From: an uncultured Opitutia bacterium
Lineage (GTDB): Bacteria > Verrucomicrobiota > Verrucomicrobiia > Opitutales > Opitutaceae
DNA: 64,000 bases
NCBI GenBank assembly: GCA_903902745.1
Contig: CAIUWA010000017.1
Span: 1-64,000, forward strand
Reading direction: 5' to 3'
The position numbers and the translations under genes were made by a program. This document shows positions 35,736-44,787 of the stretch, piece after piece. The notes beneath the pieces are model-generated. The model was not told the origin of the DNA, did no database searches, and saw only the letters and a program-made list of their open reading frames with translations. Position 1 is the stretch's first letter. Every line of letters starts with the position of its first letter.

Positions 35736-38015
35736 ATGAAACCTTTCTCCACTCTCATCCTTTCCCTCCTTCTCGCCTCCGCGCTTGCGGCGCAGGCCGC
35801 CAAGCCCGCGGAGCCCTCCGCGCCGCCAGTCAAACTCGACCCCGTCGACGTCACGGCTGACCGTCCCAACCAGTCCGCGGTCACCGCCCTCTCCTTCCCC
35901 GTCACCGCCACGGTCACGACGCAGCGGATCGATGACACGATCAACCTCATCGATACCGAGGACGCCGTGAAATACCTCCCGAGCGTTTTCCTCCGCAAGC
36001 GCAACTACGGCGACACGCAGGCCGTCATGGCCACGCGCGTCTGGGGCGTCAGCTCGAGCGCGCGCAGTCTCGTCTTCGCCGACGGCGTGCCGCTCACCGC
36101 GCTCATCGCCAACAACAACAACATCGGCGGCCCGCGCTGGGGCCTTGTTGCCCCGGCCGAGATCGACCACGTCGATATGATGTACGGCCCGTTCTCCGCG
36201 GCCTACGCCGGCAACTCGATGGGCGCCGTGATGGAGATCACCACGCGCTTGCCGAAGAAATTCGAGGGCTCCCTCGACCAGACCATGGCCTGGCAAAGCT
36301 TCAGCCTCTACGGCACCAAAAACACCTACCGCACCACGCAGACCGCCGCCACGGTCGGTGACCGCGTGGGCAAATTCTCCTTCTGGACGAGCGCCAATTT
36401 CCAGGACAGCCACAGCCAGCCACTGAGCTTTGTCACCAGCGGCACGTTCCCCGCCGGCACCACCGGGGCCTACGCGGCGAACAACAAGCTCGGCGCGCCC
36501 GCCAATATCCTCGGCGCGAGCGGCCTCCTCCACACGCAGATGACGAACGCCAAGGTGAAGGCCGCCTATGACTTCACGCCCGCGCTGCGCGCCGCCTACA
36601 CCTTCGGCTTCTGGGAAAACGACGCCAACGCCACCGTCCAATCCTACCTGCGCGACGCCGCCGGGCAGCCCACGTTCGCCGGCCAGTCCGGTTTCGCCAG
36701 CGGCTTCAACCGGCTGCTCCAGCAGCACTCGGCGCACAGTCTCGCGCTCCGGACCGACACCAATGGCAACTGGGATTTCGAAGCCACGGCGTCGATGTAC
36801 CGCATGGATCAGGACAAGCAGCGCACCCCGACCACGGCCTCCGCGACCGGCACCAGTTTCGGCACCGCCGGCCGCGTCGCCGTGCTCGGCGGCACCGGCT
36901 GGTCCACGCTCGACCTCAAGGGCTTGTGGCGGGCCGACGGTCCGGGCGGGGCACACCTTGTGACTTTTGGCGCGCATGACGACCGCTACAAACTCTACAA
37001 CCCCACCTACAACACCTCCGACTGGCAGGCGGGCGGACCGTACACGAGCGTCGCCACCGAGGGCGACGGCAAGACGCGCACCCAGGCGCTCTGGGCGCAG
37101 GACAGCTGGCGCGTCGCCTCCGGCGTGAAATTCGTCTTCGGCGGCCGCTATGAGGAGTGGCGCGCCTACGACGGCTACAACGTCAACGGCGCCACCACCG
37201 TCAACCAGGCCGGACTGAAGGCTACCAAGTTCTCCCCCAAGGCCACGCTGACCTGGACCGCCTCGCCGCAATGGCTCGTCACCGCCTCCGTCGGCCGGGC
37301 CTATCGCTTCGCCACTGCCGCGGAGCTCTACCAGCTCGTCTCGACCGGCACGACATTCACCTCGCCCAACCCGAACCTGAAGCCCGACAACGTGCTCGCG
37401 GCCGAGCTCAAGCTCGAGCGCACGTTCGAGCACGGCCGCGTCCGGCTCTCGCTGTTCCAGGACGACGTCCACGATGCGATCATCTCGCAGTTCAACACCC
37501 TCGTCCCCGGCTCACCGACGCTCTACTCCTATATTTCCAACGTCGATCACGTCCGGGCGCGCGGGGCCGAACTCGTAATGGAGGAACACGACTTGCTCGT
37601 GCGCGGCCTCGAGTTCTCCGGCAGCGTCACCTGGCTCAATGCCCGGACGCTCGCGACCTCCGGCCAGGCCAGCGCGACGGCGCCCGCCGGCAGCGCAATC
37701 GGTAAGCGCCTGCCCAACATCCCCGACTGGCGCGCGAGCTTCATCGCCACCTACCATCCGAACGAGCGCTGGGCCCTGTCGCTGGGCGGCCGGTACAGCG
37801 ACAAGCTGTGGACCACGCTCGACAACACCGACGTGAACCCGAACACCTACCAGGGCTTCGCCGCCTGGTTCGTCGCCGACGCCCATGTCAACTACCGCGT
37901 GAACGCGCACTGGTCCGCCAGCCTCGGCGCCGACAATCTGCTCAACCGGAAATATTTCCTGTTCCACCCGTTCGCCCAGCGGACAGTGGTCGCAAATTTG
38001 AAATGCGCGTTCTGA
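35736..38015 (+). CDS. TonB-dependent outer-membrane receptor
   Basis: 759 residues. Signal peptide (about 1-21), short spacer, then plug domain (VDVTADRPNQS, RVWGVSSSARSLVFADGVPLT, VDMMYGPFSAAYAGNSMGAVMEITTR) and a 22-strand barrel finishing ADNLLNRKYFLFHPFAQRTVVANLKCAF. The ligand cannot be read; closeness to a metal-efflux cluster and to hupE suggests a metal or metallophore. The terminal Phe is the usual Bam signal. Confidence 0.9.
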   Translation: MKPFSTLILSLLLASALAAQAAKPAEPSAPPVKLDPVDVTADRPNQSAVTALSFPVTATVTTQRIDDTINLIDTEDAVKYLPSVFLRKRNYGDTQAVMATRVWGVSSSARSLVFADGVPLTALIANNNNIGGPRWGLVAPAEIDHVDMMYGPFSAAYAGNSMGAVMEITTRLPKKFEGSLDQTMAWQSFSLYGTKNTYRTTQTAATVGDRVGKFSFWTSANFQDSHSQPLSFVTSGTFPAGTTGAYAANNKLGAPANILGASGLLHTQMTNAKVKAAYDFTPALRAAYTFGFWENDANATVQSYLRDAAGQPTFAGQSGFASGFNRLLQQHSAHSLALRTDTNGNWDFEATASMYRMDQDKQRTPTTASATGTSFGTAGRVAVLGGTGWSTLDLKGLWRADGPGGAHLVTFGAHDDRYKLYNPTYNTSDWQAGGPYTSVATEGDGKTRTQALWAQDSWRVASGVKFVFGGRYEEWRAYDGYNVNGATTVNQAGLKATKFSPKATLTWTASPQWLVTASVGRAYRFATAAELYQLVSTGTTFTSPNPNLKPDNVLAAELKLERTFEHGRVRLSLFQDDVHDAIISQFNTLVPGSPTLYSYISNVDHVRARGAELVMEEHDLLVRGLEFSGSVTWLNARTLATSGQASATAPAGSAIGKRLPNIPDWRASFIATYHPNERWALSLGGRYSDKLWTTLDNTDVNPNTYQGFAAWFVADAHVNYRVNAHWSASLGADNLLNRKYFLFHPFAQRTVVANLKCAF

Positions 38016-38037
38016 GCCGTGCCCGGCCGTTCGGCCA

Positions 38038-38643
38038 TCAGGCGTTCAGCCAGCGCCTCAGCCCCAAGCGCAATTTTTCCCGCGCGCGATAGATCCTCGT
38101 TTCCACCGCCTTCGGCGTGCAGCCTAGGGCGGTGGCGATCTCGTTGTGCGAGAGCTCCTCGTACTCGAAGAGTACCAGCGCCTCGCGCAGTTCGACCGGC
38201 AGCGCCGCCACCGCGTCGCGCACCGCCACCGCGCGCTCCTTCCGCTCCATGCCTTCAGCCCCCACCGTATTTTCCGGCCTCTGGCCTCCGGTCTCCGGCT
38301 TCTCACCTTCGCTCCATTCCTCAAGCGAAACTGTCGGCCGGCGGCGCCCCCAGCGCAGCCGGTTGCGCGCAAGGTTTACCGCGATGGCAAACATCCACGG
38401 ACGGAACTCCGCGCCCGCGCGAAATTTTTCCCGCTGCTGCCAGATACGCACAAAGGTTTCCTGCGCGAGGTCATCCGCCTCGGCCGCATTCTGCACCAGC
38501 CGCGCCAGCAGCCGCTTTACCGGCAGTTCCCAGCGCTCCATCAGCTCGCCGAGCGCCGCTTCGTCGCCGCCCTGCACCCGGTCCATCAGGCCGCTGTCAT
38601 CCGGCGAAGCCTTCTTCTCTCGGCCCTCGCCTGCCGTGAGCAT
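38038..38643 (-). CDS. ECF sigma factor, CnrH-like
   Basis: 201 residues from ATG 38643. Region 2: LMERWELPVKRLLARLVQNAAEADDLAQETFVRIWQ, with FRPWMFAIAVNLARNRLR. Region 4: AALPVELREALVLFEYEELSHNEIATALGCTPKAVETRIYRAREKLR. The linker holds EKPETGGQRPEN, encoded by repeat-like DNA (about 38262-38330). It follows anti-sigma and sensor genes in the order of cnrYXH of Cupriavidus, and probably drives the divergent pump operon. A longer frame to 38904 crosses repeat sequence. Confidence 0.88.
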   Translation of the reverse strand: MLTAGEGREKKASPDDSGLMDRVQGGDEAALGELMERWELPVKRLLARLVQNAAEADDLAQETFVRIWQQREKFRAGAEFRPWMFAIAVNLARNRLRWGRRRPTVSLEEWSEGEKPETGGQRPENTVGAEGMERKERAVAVRDAVAALPVELREALVLFEYEELSHNEIATALGCTPKAVETRIYRAREKLRLGLRRWLNA

Positions 38644-38690
38644 GTCAAACGGGTCCCTTGCTGGCCGTGAGCCGGTCGAATCGGCTTCAC

Positions 38691-39119
38691 TCAAGGGTGC
38701 ACCTGCACGGTTGGGGCCAAGGCGTGATCGTAATCGGCCACCCGTGGCAGGACCGTCGCGAGGTAGCGCTTGCCCTCGTCCGCCGGCATGAGGGCCGCCA
38801 CGCGCCGGAAATGATCTTCCATCGATTCCATGCACCGTGCCTCGAGCACCGCGATTTCCGCGGGAGGTGCCGGGCGCTGTTGCGCCGCCATGATGGCCGC
38901 GCAATGCTCGGCGCAGACCACGCTGTAGTCGGCATGCAGCTTCTTGATGGCGGCAAACTGCGCATCATTGAGATGGAATTCCGCGCGCAACCACGCCAGC
39001 GCGTCGCCTTCGCGGGCTGCGCGGCGCAACGCCGGCTCGTCATTGAGGGCATAGAACACCCCGAACGACAGCGCGCACGCCGCCAGGACCAGGCCGAGGG
39101 TGAGCAAAAGATTCTTCAT
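38691..39119 (-). CDS. CnrX-like periplasmic heavy-metal sensor
   Basis: 142 residues: N-terminal anchor (LLLTLGLVLAACALSFGVFYAL), then a helical Metal_resist/CnrX-type domain. Possible metal ligands are grouped in KKLHADYSVVCAEHCAAIM and EARCMESMEDHFRRV (His, Cys, Met). It overlaps the anti-sigma gene by four bases (ATGA), and would relay periplasmic metal to that protein. The Cys/Met content would suit copper; classic CnrX senses nickel and cobalt with His, Glu and Met. Confidence 0.8.
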   Translation of the reverse strand: MKNLLLTLGLVLAACALSFGVFYALNDEPALRRAAREGDALAWLRAEFHLNDAQFAAIKKLHADYSVVCAEHCAAIMAAQQRPAPPAEIAVLEARCMESMEDHFRRVAALMPADEGKRYLATVLPRVADYDHALAPTVQVHP

Positions 39120-39421
39120 GGCCCGCGCATCACCCGGGCATCGAGCGCGCGGACGTAGGCCGTCGCGAGCGCCGTGCGCTCAACTTCCACGCGCTGCCGG
39201 GCCTGTCCGCGGCCCGTCCACGCGCCGGCCACAATGGCCAGGGCGACCGCCCCCGTCAGGAGCGCGACATGGGCGCGCAGATATCCCCCCCAGGTGGGGT
39301 TGGTCTGGATGGAGGCAATCCGGGCCCAGACGCCCGGACGAAACTGCGGATCGCGGGCGGGCGCCACGCGCCAATCGGCCAGCGCGCGGGAGAGGGATTT
39401 GTCCGAATCGGATGAATTCAT
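39116..39421 (-). CDS. CnrY-like membrane anti-sigma factor
   Basis: 101 residues from ATG 39421. A cytoplasmic N-terminal segment ALADWRVAPARDPQFRPGVWARI fits a sigma-binding helix. One transmembrane helix follows (HVALLTGAVALAIVAGAW), then a short periplasmic part. By position and topology it is the anti-sigma member of a Y-X-H trio. The frame extends to 39553, but that region is the shared promoter gap. Confidence 0.75.
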   Translation of the reverse strand: MNSSDSDKSLSRALADWRVAPARDPQFRPGVWARIASIQTNPTWGGYLRAHVALLTGAVALAIVAGAWTGRGQARQRVEVERTALATAYVRALDARVMRGP

Positions 39422-39630
39422 GGGGATGCCTTTCCAACCTATAACCCATCCCGCCGGAAATCCCGCGAAAAATCCTCCAGTTTTTCCTTCATCCTGTTCC
39501 CTGCATACGCATGGGACATATTTTACATGTGAATACATGCAGGGTGCATTCATGAAAAAGACCGAGGGATTTCGTGGTTCGGGGGTTATTACCGTTCGTC
39601 ACCCAACTTCTTCGCATCTTCTGACATCCT
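39422..39630. promoter_or_regulatory. Divergent regulatory gap between sigma and pump operons
   Basis: 209 bases without a gene. An imperfect palindrome TGAATACATGC..GGGTGCATTCA lies at 39530-39552. Promoters for both the anti-sigma operon and the YHS/CusBA operon must lie here. No ECF consensus could be assigned by eye. Confidence 0.35.
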
Positions 39631-39969
39631 ATGAAATCACTGCTCCGCTCCTCCGCCCTGCTCGCCATCGCGCTGCTTCTCCAAGTCGCGCCTTCCTTCG
39701 CCGCCGGGACTTCAGACAAAAGCTCCGCCGATGAAAAAGCCAAGGCGGCGTACCCGCTCACCACCTGCGTCGTCTCAGGCGACAAGCTCACCGAGATGGG
39801 CAAGCCCGTCGAATATGTCTACAAACAGGCCGGCCAGCCCGACCGCCTCGTGATGTTCTGCTGCAAGGACTGCATCAAGGACTTCGAAAGCGACCCGGCC
39901 AAATACCTGAAGAAGATCGACGAGGCCGCCGCGGCCAAAGCCAAGGACCTGCCAGCGGCAAAGCATTGA
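39631..39969 (+). CDS. Secreted YHS/TRASH-type metal-binding protein
   Basis: 112 residues. Signal peptide (about 1-24), then a domain with TTCVVSGDKLTEMGKP and LVMFCCKDCIKDFESDPAKYLKKID, the YHS/TRASH-like heavy-metal fold with paired cysteines. It likely holds metal in the periplasm for the adjacent pump. It is the first gene of the operon; cusB starts 43 bases on. Confidence 0.82.
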   Translation: MKSLLRSSALLAIALLLQVAPSFAAGTSDKSSADEKAKAAYPLTTCVVSGDKLTEMGKPVEYVYKQAGQPDRLVMFCCKDCIKDFESDPAKYLKKIDEAAAAKAKDLPAAKH

Positions 39970-40012
39970 GCCCGCAGCCCTTTCCTCCGTCACAGTTTCG
40001 CCGCACCTCCTC

Positions 40013-41293
40013 GTGAAGCGCCCCACGCTGATCATCTCGCTTGCCTTGGTCGCCGGCCTTGCCGGCTCGTACGTCGCGCCCGGCAGGGCCGCCGCTGATC
40101 CCTCCCTCTCGCCTGCCGTGAGCCTGTCGAACCGGCCCCTCGCGAGCACCGCTCGCGTCTATCAGTGCCCGATGCACCCATGGATCAAGTCCGACCATCC
40201 GGGCAAGTGTACCATCTGCGGAATGACGCTTGTCGCGGTGGGCAACTCGGCGACGTCTCCCGACGGAATGGTCACACTGGGAGCAGGACAGGTCACGACC
40301 ATCGGCGTGGCGACCACGGCGGTCATCCGGCAGACTCTCACCCGCACGCTCCGCGTCACCGGGCAGATCGACGATGACGACACGCGGCACCGGATCCTCG
40401 CGGCCCGCATTCCCGGCCGGGTCGAGCGGCTTTTTGTCAACGTGGTTGGTGCCGAAGTCACCGAAGGCGCGCCACTGGTGACCATTTACAGTCCGGACAT
40501 GCTCACGGCCCAGCGGGTTTATGTGGAGCGATTCAAGGCCGGCGAAGGCGCGTTTCCGGCCGCCGACCGGGCCGCGGCCCGCGAGCGCCTGCTCGAACTC
40601 GGGCTGACCGAGCCGGAAATCAAGGCGCTGGAAACCACGCTCCAGCCCGCCGCCATCGTCACGGTGCGTGCCCCGATGTCCGGCACCGTGGTTTCGAAAT
40701 CGGTCTACGAGGGCCAGTATGTGCAGGTCAGTGACCGGCTCTTCGAAATCGGCGACTTTTCCAGCATGTGGTTTCTCTTCGACGCCTATGCGCAGGACAT
40801 TCCCTGGCTGCGGGTCGGGCAGACCGTCGAGGTCACCACCAGTGCCGTCCCCGGCGAGGCCATGAGCGCGCCCATCGCGTTCATTGATCCGAATTTCAAT
40901 GAGATGAGCCGCACCACCAAGGTGCGCGTGGTGATCTCCAATCCCCATTTTGGCTCCGCCGGCGAGCACCACCGCCTGCCCCATCGCGTCATCGCCGAGG
41001 GCCGGGTGCGGATCGATACCCCCGCCGTGCTCACGGTTCCGCGCTCGGGCGTGCTCGACACCGGCACCGGCCCGGTCGCCTATGTCGACCAAGGCGGCGG
41101 CACCTTCGAACCGCGCAAACTCCGGCTCGGACGCCGGGGCGACGACTTGGTCGAGGTGCTCGACGGGCTCAAGGAGGGCGAGAAGGTCGTCACCCACGGA
41201 GCCCTGCTGATCGACGCCCAAGCCCAGCTCACCTTTCACGAGGCACCCCTGCCGGTTGAAACCAATCCGCCGCCGGCCGCCGCTGCGCGATGA
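40013..41293 (+). CDS. cusB: RND efflux membrane-fusion protein, CusB-type
   Basis: 426 residues from GTG 40013. N-terminal signal, then a heavy-metal-binding domain (YQCPMHPWIKSDHPGKCTICGMTLV), then the adaptor hairpin, lipoyl and barrel parts (GRVERLFVNVVGAEVTEGAPLVTIYSPDM). It bridges the inner-membrane pump to an outer channel. The segment AVSLSNRPLAS is encoded by a copy of the TGAGCCTGTCGAAC repeat (about 40110-40140). It overlaps cusA by four bases. Confidence 0.9.
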   Translation: MKRPTLIISLALVAGLAGSYVAPGRAAADPSLSPAVSLSNRPLASTARVYQCPMHPWIKSDHPGKCTICGMTLVAVGNSATSPDGMVTLGAGQVTTIGVATTAVIRQTLTRTLRVTGQIDDDDTRHRILAARIPGRVERLFVNVVGAEVTEGAPLVTIYSPDMLTAQRVYVERFKAGEGAFPAADRAAARERLLELGLTEPEIKALETTLQPAAIVTVRAPMSGTVVSKSVYEGQYVQVSDRLFEIGDFSSMWFLFDAYAQDIPWLRVGQTVEVTTSAVPGEAMSAPIAFIDPNFNEMSRTTKVRVVISNPHFGSAGEHHRLPHRVIAEGRVRIDTPAVLTVPRSGVLDTGTGPVAYVDQGGGTFEPRKLRLGRRGDDLVEVLDGLKEGEKVVTHGALLIDAQAQLTFHEAPLPVETNPPPAAAAR

Positions 41294-44200
41294 TCTCGCG
41301 GCTCATCCGGTGGTCGCTCGAGAACCGGTTTCTCGTGCTCTGCGTCACGCTCCTGCTTTTCGGCTGGGGGCTCTTCGCGGTGCGCCGGGTGCCGGTCGAC
41401 GCCATTCCCGACCTGAGCGAAAACCAGGTCATCGTCTTCGCTGACTGGGAGGGTCGCAGTCCGCAGGAGATCGAGGACCAGGTAACCTACCCGCTCTCGG
41501 TCAACCTGCAGGGCCTCGCCGGCGTGCGCACGGTGCGCGCCACGTCGATGTTTGGGTTCTCGCTCATCACGGTCATTTTTGAGGACAAGCTCGACAACTA
41601 CTTCGCCCGCACGCGTGTGCTCGAGCGGCTCAATTACCTCGGCAACCTGCTCCCCGCCGGCGTCACACCGCGGCTAGGGCCCGATGCCACCGGCCTCGGC
41701 TGGGTTTACGAATACTACCTCAAGGACTCATCCGGCCAGCAGGACCTCGGTTCGCTGCGCGCCCTGCAGGATTACTTCGTGCGCTACCAGCTGGCCGCCG
41801 TGCCCGGCGTGGCCGAGGTCGCCGGCATCGGCGGCTTCGTGCGCCAATGGCAGGTCGAGGTATCGGCGCAGCGCATGCGCGTCCTCGGCGTGACTCTGCA
41901 GCAGGTGATGGAGGCGCTGGCCCGGAACAATCTCAATGTCGGCGGGCGCACCCTCGAGGAGAACGGCCAAGAGTTCGTCGTCCGCGGCCGCGGACTCATC
42001 GGCCAGGCCAGTGACATCGAGGGCATCGCCCTCGCCCTGCGCGAGGGCACCCCGCTGTATCTCCGCGACGTCGCCACGGTCCAGATCGGCGGCGATTACC
42101 GCCGCGGCGCGCTGGACGTGGATGGCCGCGAGGTCGTGGGCGGCGCCGTGGTGATGCGCTCCGGGGAGAACGCCTGGCAGGTCATCCAGGACGTGAAGGC
42201 GAAGATCGCGCAGATCAGCGCCGGGTTGCCACCCGGTGTGACCATCGAGCCCTTCTACGACCGTAGCGACCTCATCGCCCGCGCCATCGAGACGCTCAAG
42301 CACATGCTCTGGGAATCCGTGATTCTCGTCACCCTGATGCACGTGATCTTCCTCTTTCACTTCCGCAGCATCCTGATCGTCACGCTGCCGCTGCCGGCCT
42401 CGATCCTGATCGCCTTCATCCTGATGAAGGAGTTCGGCATCCAGTCCCACATCATGTCGCTCACCGGTATCGCCATCGCGATCGGCGTGCTCGTCGATGC
42501 CGCGATCGTGATGACCGAGAATGTCATCCGCCACTGCGAGCTGGCCGAGGCGGAGAAACATTCCACCCACGGGGAAGCGAAGGCCCGCCTCACCTCCGCC
42601 GAAACCTGGCAGATTGTCCTGACCGCCTCGCAGCAGGTCGGCCGGCCGATCTTCTTCGCGATGGCCATCATCATTCTCGCCTTCGTGCCGATCTTCGCGC
42701 TCACCGGCCAGGCAGGGAAACTCTTCCATCCTCTCGCCTGGACCAAGACCTTTGCGATGTCCGGCGCCACGGTGCTCGCCGTCACGCTGGTGCCGGTCCT
42801 CTGCACTTTCCTCGTGCGCGGCCCGTTCCACGCGGAAAACCGCAACTGGGTCATGCGGGTGCTGCTCGCGATCTATGATCCCGTGCTCGACTGGGCCCTG
42901 CGCTGCCGCAAAACCGTCCTCACTCTCGCCGGCACGCTGCTCGCGTTCTGCGTAATCCTCGCCTTCGGCCTGCCGCAGGCTGTGCTTTCCCGTCTCCCGT
43001 CTCCCGTCTCCCGTCACCTGGCCGGTTTCGGCTCCGAGTTCATGCCCACGTTGCAGGAGGGCAGCCTGCTGTTCATGCCCGTCCTCCTGCCGAGCACGTC
43101 CCTCACCGAGGTGAAGCGCATCATGGCCTGGCAGGACCGCGTCATCCGCGACACCCCCGAGGTGGTGTCGGTCGCCGGCAAGCTCGGCCGCTTCGACACC
43201 GCCACCGATCCCGCGCCGGTCGAGATGATCGAGACGACCATCATGCTGAAGCCGCCGGCCGAATGGCGCCCCGGCCTGACCAAGGACCAGCTCGTCGCCG
43301 AGCTCACCGGCAAGCTCACCCAGGTGCCCGGCTACGTACCCGGTTTTCTCCAGCCAATTGAGAACCGCATCCTCATGCTTGCGACCGGCATTCGCGCCCA
43401 GCTCGGCGTGAAGCTCTTTGGCGACAACCTCGACGCCCTCCAGCGCAAGGCCTTCGAGATCGCCGCGGTCATGGAGCAGATCCCCGGCGCGACCGGCGTC
43501 GCCCCCTCGCGCGTGCAGGGCAAGCCCTACCTTGAAATCACCGTCGATCGCGCCGCGATGGCCCGCTACGGCCTGAGCGCGGAGGACGTGCTCGCCGTCG
43601 CTGAGACCGGCCTGGGCGGCAAAACCGCGACCACCGCCATCCAGGGTCGCGAACGCTGGCCCGTGCAGGTGCGGCTCGAGCGTGCCGATCGCGACGACCT
43701 TGACCGCCTCGGCGCCATTCCCGTCGCGACCCCTTCCGGCACCTATGTTCCCCTCGGCCAGGTGGCCATGATCCAGCGCGTGACCGGCCCCAGCGAAATC
43801 GCCAGCGAGAACGGCCGCCTCCGCACCTTCGTGCAGGCCAACGTCACCGGCCGCGACCTCGGCTCCTTCGTCGAGGAGGTCCGGAAAAGCGTCGCCCAAT
43901 CCGTGACCCTCGATCCGGGCATGACGGTGGAATATTCCGGGGATTACGAGAACCAGCTCCTCGCGCGCAAAACCCTGCGATTCATCCTGCCGGTGGTGCT
44001 GCTGACCATCTTCGTGATCCTGGCGATGACCTTTCACTCTGCGGCCGAGGCCGCGCACGTGATCCTTGCGGTGCCATTCGCGCTCACCGGCGGCGTGCTG
44101 CTCCAGTGGTGGATGGGCTTCAACTTCAGTGTCGCCGTGTGGGTCGGCTACATCGCGCTCTTCGGCACCGCCATCCAGACCGGTGTCGTGATGGTCGTGT

Positions 44201-44565
44201 ACCTGAACGAAGCGGTAAAGAAAGCCCGCGACGACAAAGCAAGCAGGGCAGGTCTTCGACCGGCCCAGGGCGGGTCGGACACCCACCCCGCTTTAACCCG
44301 CGATGAACTTATCACCGCGATCAAGGCCGGCGCCCGGCTCAGACTGCGGCCAAAGGTGATGACCGTCGCCACGGCCATCGCCGGCCTGCTGCCGATTTTC
44401 TGGAGCACGCGCACCGGCGTCGAGGTGATGCAACCCATCGCCGCGCCGGTGGTTGGCGGCATGCTCTCGTCGCTCGTCCACATCCTGATCGTCACGCCCG
44501 TCATCTTTTTCTGGCTCCACCAACGCTCCCTCGGCACGGAAACGTCAGCAGAAAAATTACCCTAG
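41290..44565 (+). CDS. cusA: Heavy-metal RND efflux pump, CusA-type
   Basis: 1091 residues, 12 helices, HME-RND family. Proton-relay acids sit in GVLVDAAIVMTENV. Met residues 596 (LLFMP), 646 (EMIETT) and 696 (LMLATG) keep the 50-residue spacing of the E. coli copper/silver site (573, 623, 672), so Cu(I)/Ag(I) export is likely. Two stretches are repeat-derived: SRLPSPVSRH (about 42985-43020) and a polar insert after KKARDD (about 44229-44298). No CusC channel gene is nearby. Confidence 0.94.
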   Translation: MISRLIRWSLENRFLVLCVTLLLFGWGLFAVRRVPVDAIPDLSENQVIVFADWEGRSPQEIEDQVTYPLSVNLQGLAGVRTVRATSMFGFSLITVIFEDKLDNYFARTRVLERLNYLGNLLPAGVTPRLGPDATGLGWVYEYYLKDSSGQQDLGSLRALQDYFVRYQLAAVPGVAEVAGIGGFVRQWQVEVSAQRMRVLGVTLQQVMEALARNNLNVGGRTLEENGQEFVVRGRGLIGQASDIEGIALALREGTPLYLRDVATVQIGGDYRRGALDVDGREVVGGAVVMRSGENAWQVIQDVKAKIAQISAGLPPGVTIEPFYDRSDLIARAIETLKHMLWESVILVTLMHVIFLFHFRSILIVTLPLPASILIAFILMKEFGIQSHIMSLTGIAIAIGVLVDAAIVMTENVIRHCELAEAEKHSTHGEAKARLTSAETWQIVLTASQQVGRPIFFAMAIIILAFVPIFALTGQAGKLFHPLAWTKTFAMSGATVLAVTLVPVLCTFLVRGPFHAENRNWVMRVLLAIYDPVLDWALRCRKTVLTLAGTLLAFCVILAFGLPQAVLSRLPSPVSRHLAGFGSEFMPTLQEGSLLFMPVLLPSTSLTEVKRIMAWQDRVIRDTPEVVSVAGKLGRFDTATDPAPVEMIETTIMLKPPAEWRPGLTKDQLVAELTGKLTQVPGYVPGFLQPIENRILMLATGIRAQLGVKLFGDNLDALQRKAFEIAAVMEQIPGATGVAPSRVQGKPYLEITVDRAAMARYGLSAEDVLAVAETGLGGKTATTAIQGRERWPVQVRLERADRDDLDRLGAIPVATPSGTYVPLGQVAMIQRVTGPSEIASENGRLRTFVQANVTGRDLGSFVEEVRKSVAQSVTLDPGMTVEYSGDYENQLLARKTLRFILPVVLLTIFVILAMTFHSAAEAAHVILAVPFALTGGVLLQWWMGFNFSVAVWVGYIALFGTAIQTGVVMVVYLNEAVKKARDDKASRAGLRPAQGGSDTHPALTRDELITAIKAGARLRLRPKVMTVATAIAGLLPIFWSTRTGVEVMQPIAAPVVGGMLSSLVHILIVTPVIFFWLHQRSLGTETSAEKLP

Positions 44566-44570
44566 CGTAT

Positions 44571-44688
44571 TTTAAGCCATTTCGGGCGTGGACGAGCCAC
44601 GCCCCTACCCGTTCCTTTGTCGGGGCGCGCCTTGCCCGTTCGACAGGCTCAGGGCCCCGAGCCTGCCGCAGGGTGCGCGCCCTCCTAG
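44571..44688. repeat. I-family repeats after cusA
   Basis: GGGCGTGGACGAGCCACGCCC palindrome, then GCCCGTTCGACAGGCTCAGG and CCTGCCGCAGG. Related TGAGCCTGTCG units lie inside cusB, upstream of the sigma gene and in the sensor kinase gene. Confidence 0.75.
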
Positions 44689-44787
44689 CTTCTCTTCTGG
44701 AAATTTTAAAATTTACCGAGGGTTTCGTGACTGCATGGTGTAGTGTCTTTACAAGCGCTCACCTTCATAACCCGAATCCCAACTGCC

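Noticed and set aside
35724-37472. 582-residue minus-strand frame under the TonB receptor
   Set aside because: Gly/Val/Ala/Glu-rich without domains; the receptor is unambiguous.
41728-44286. 852-residue minus-strand frame under cusA
   Set aside because: No motif and His/Asp/Gly-rich composition typical of antisense reading of high-G+C genes; cusA on the plus strand is certain.
44148-44537. Minus-strand 129-residue frame
   Set aside because: It lies wholly inside cusA and has no domain signal.
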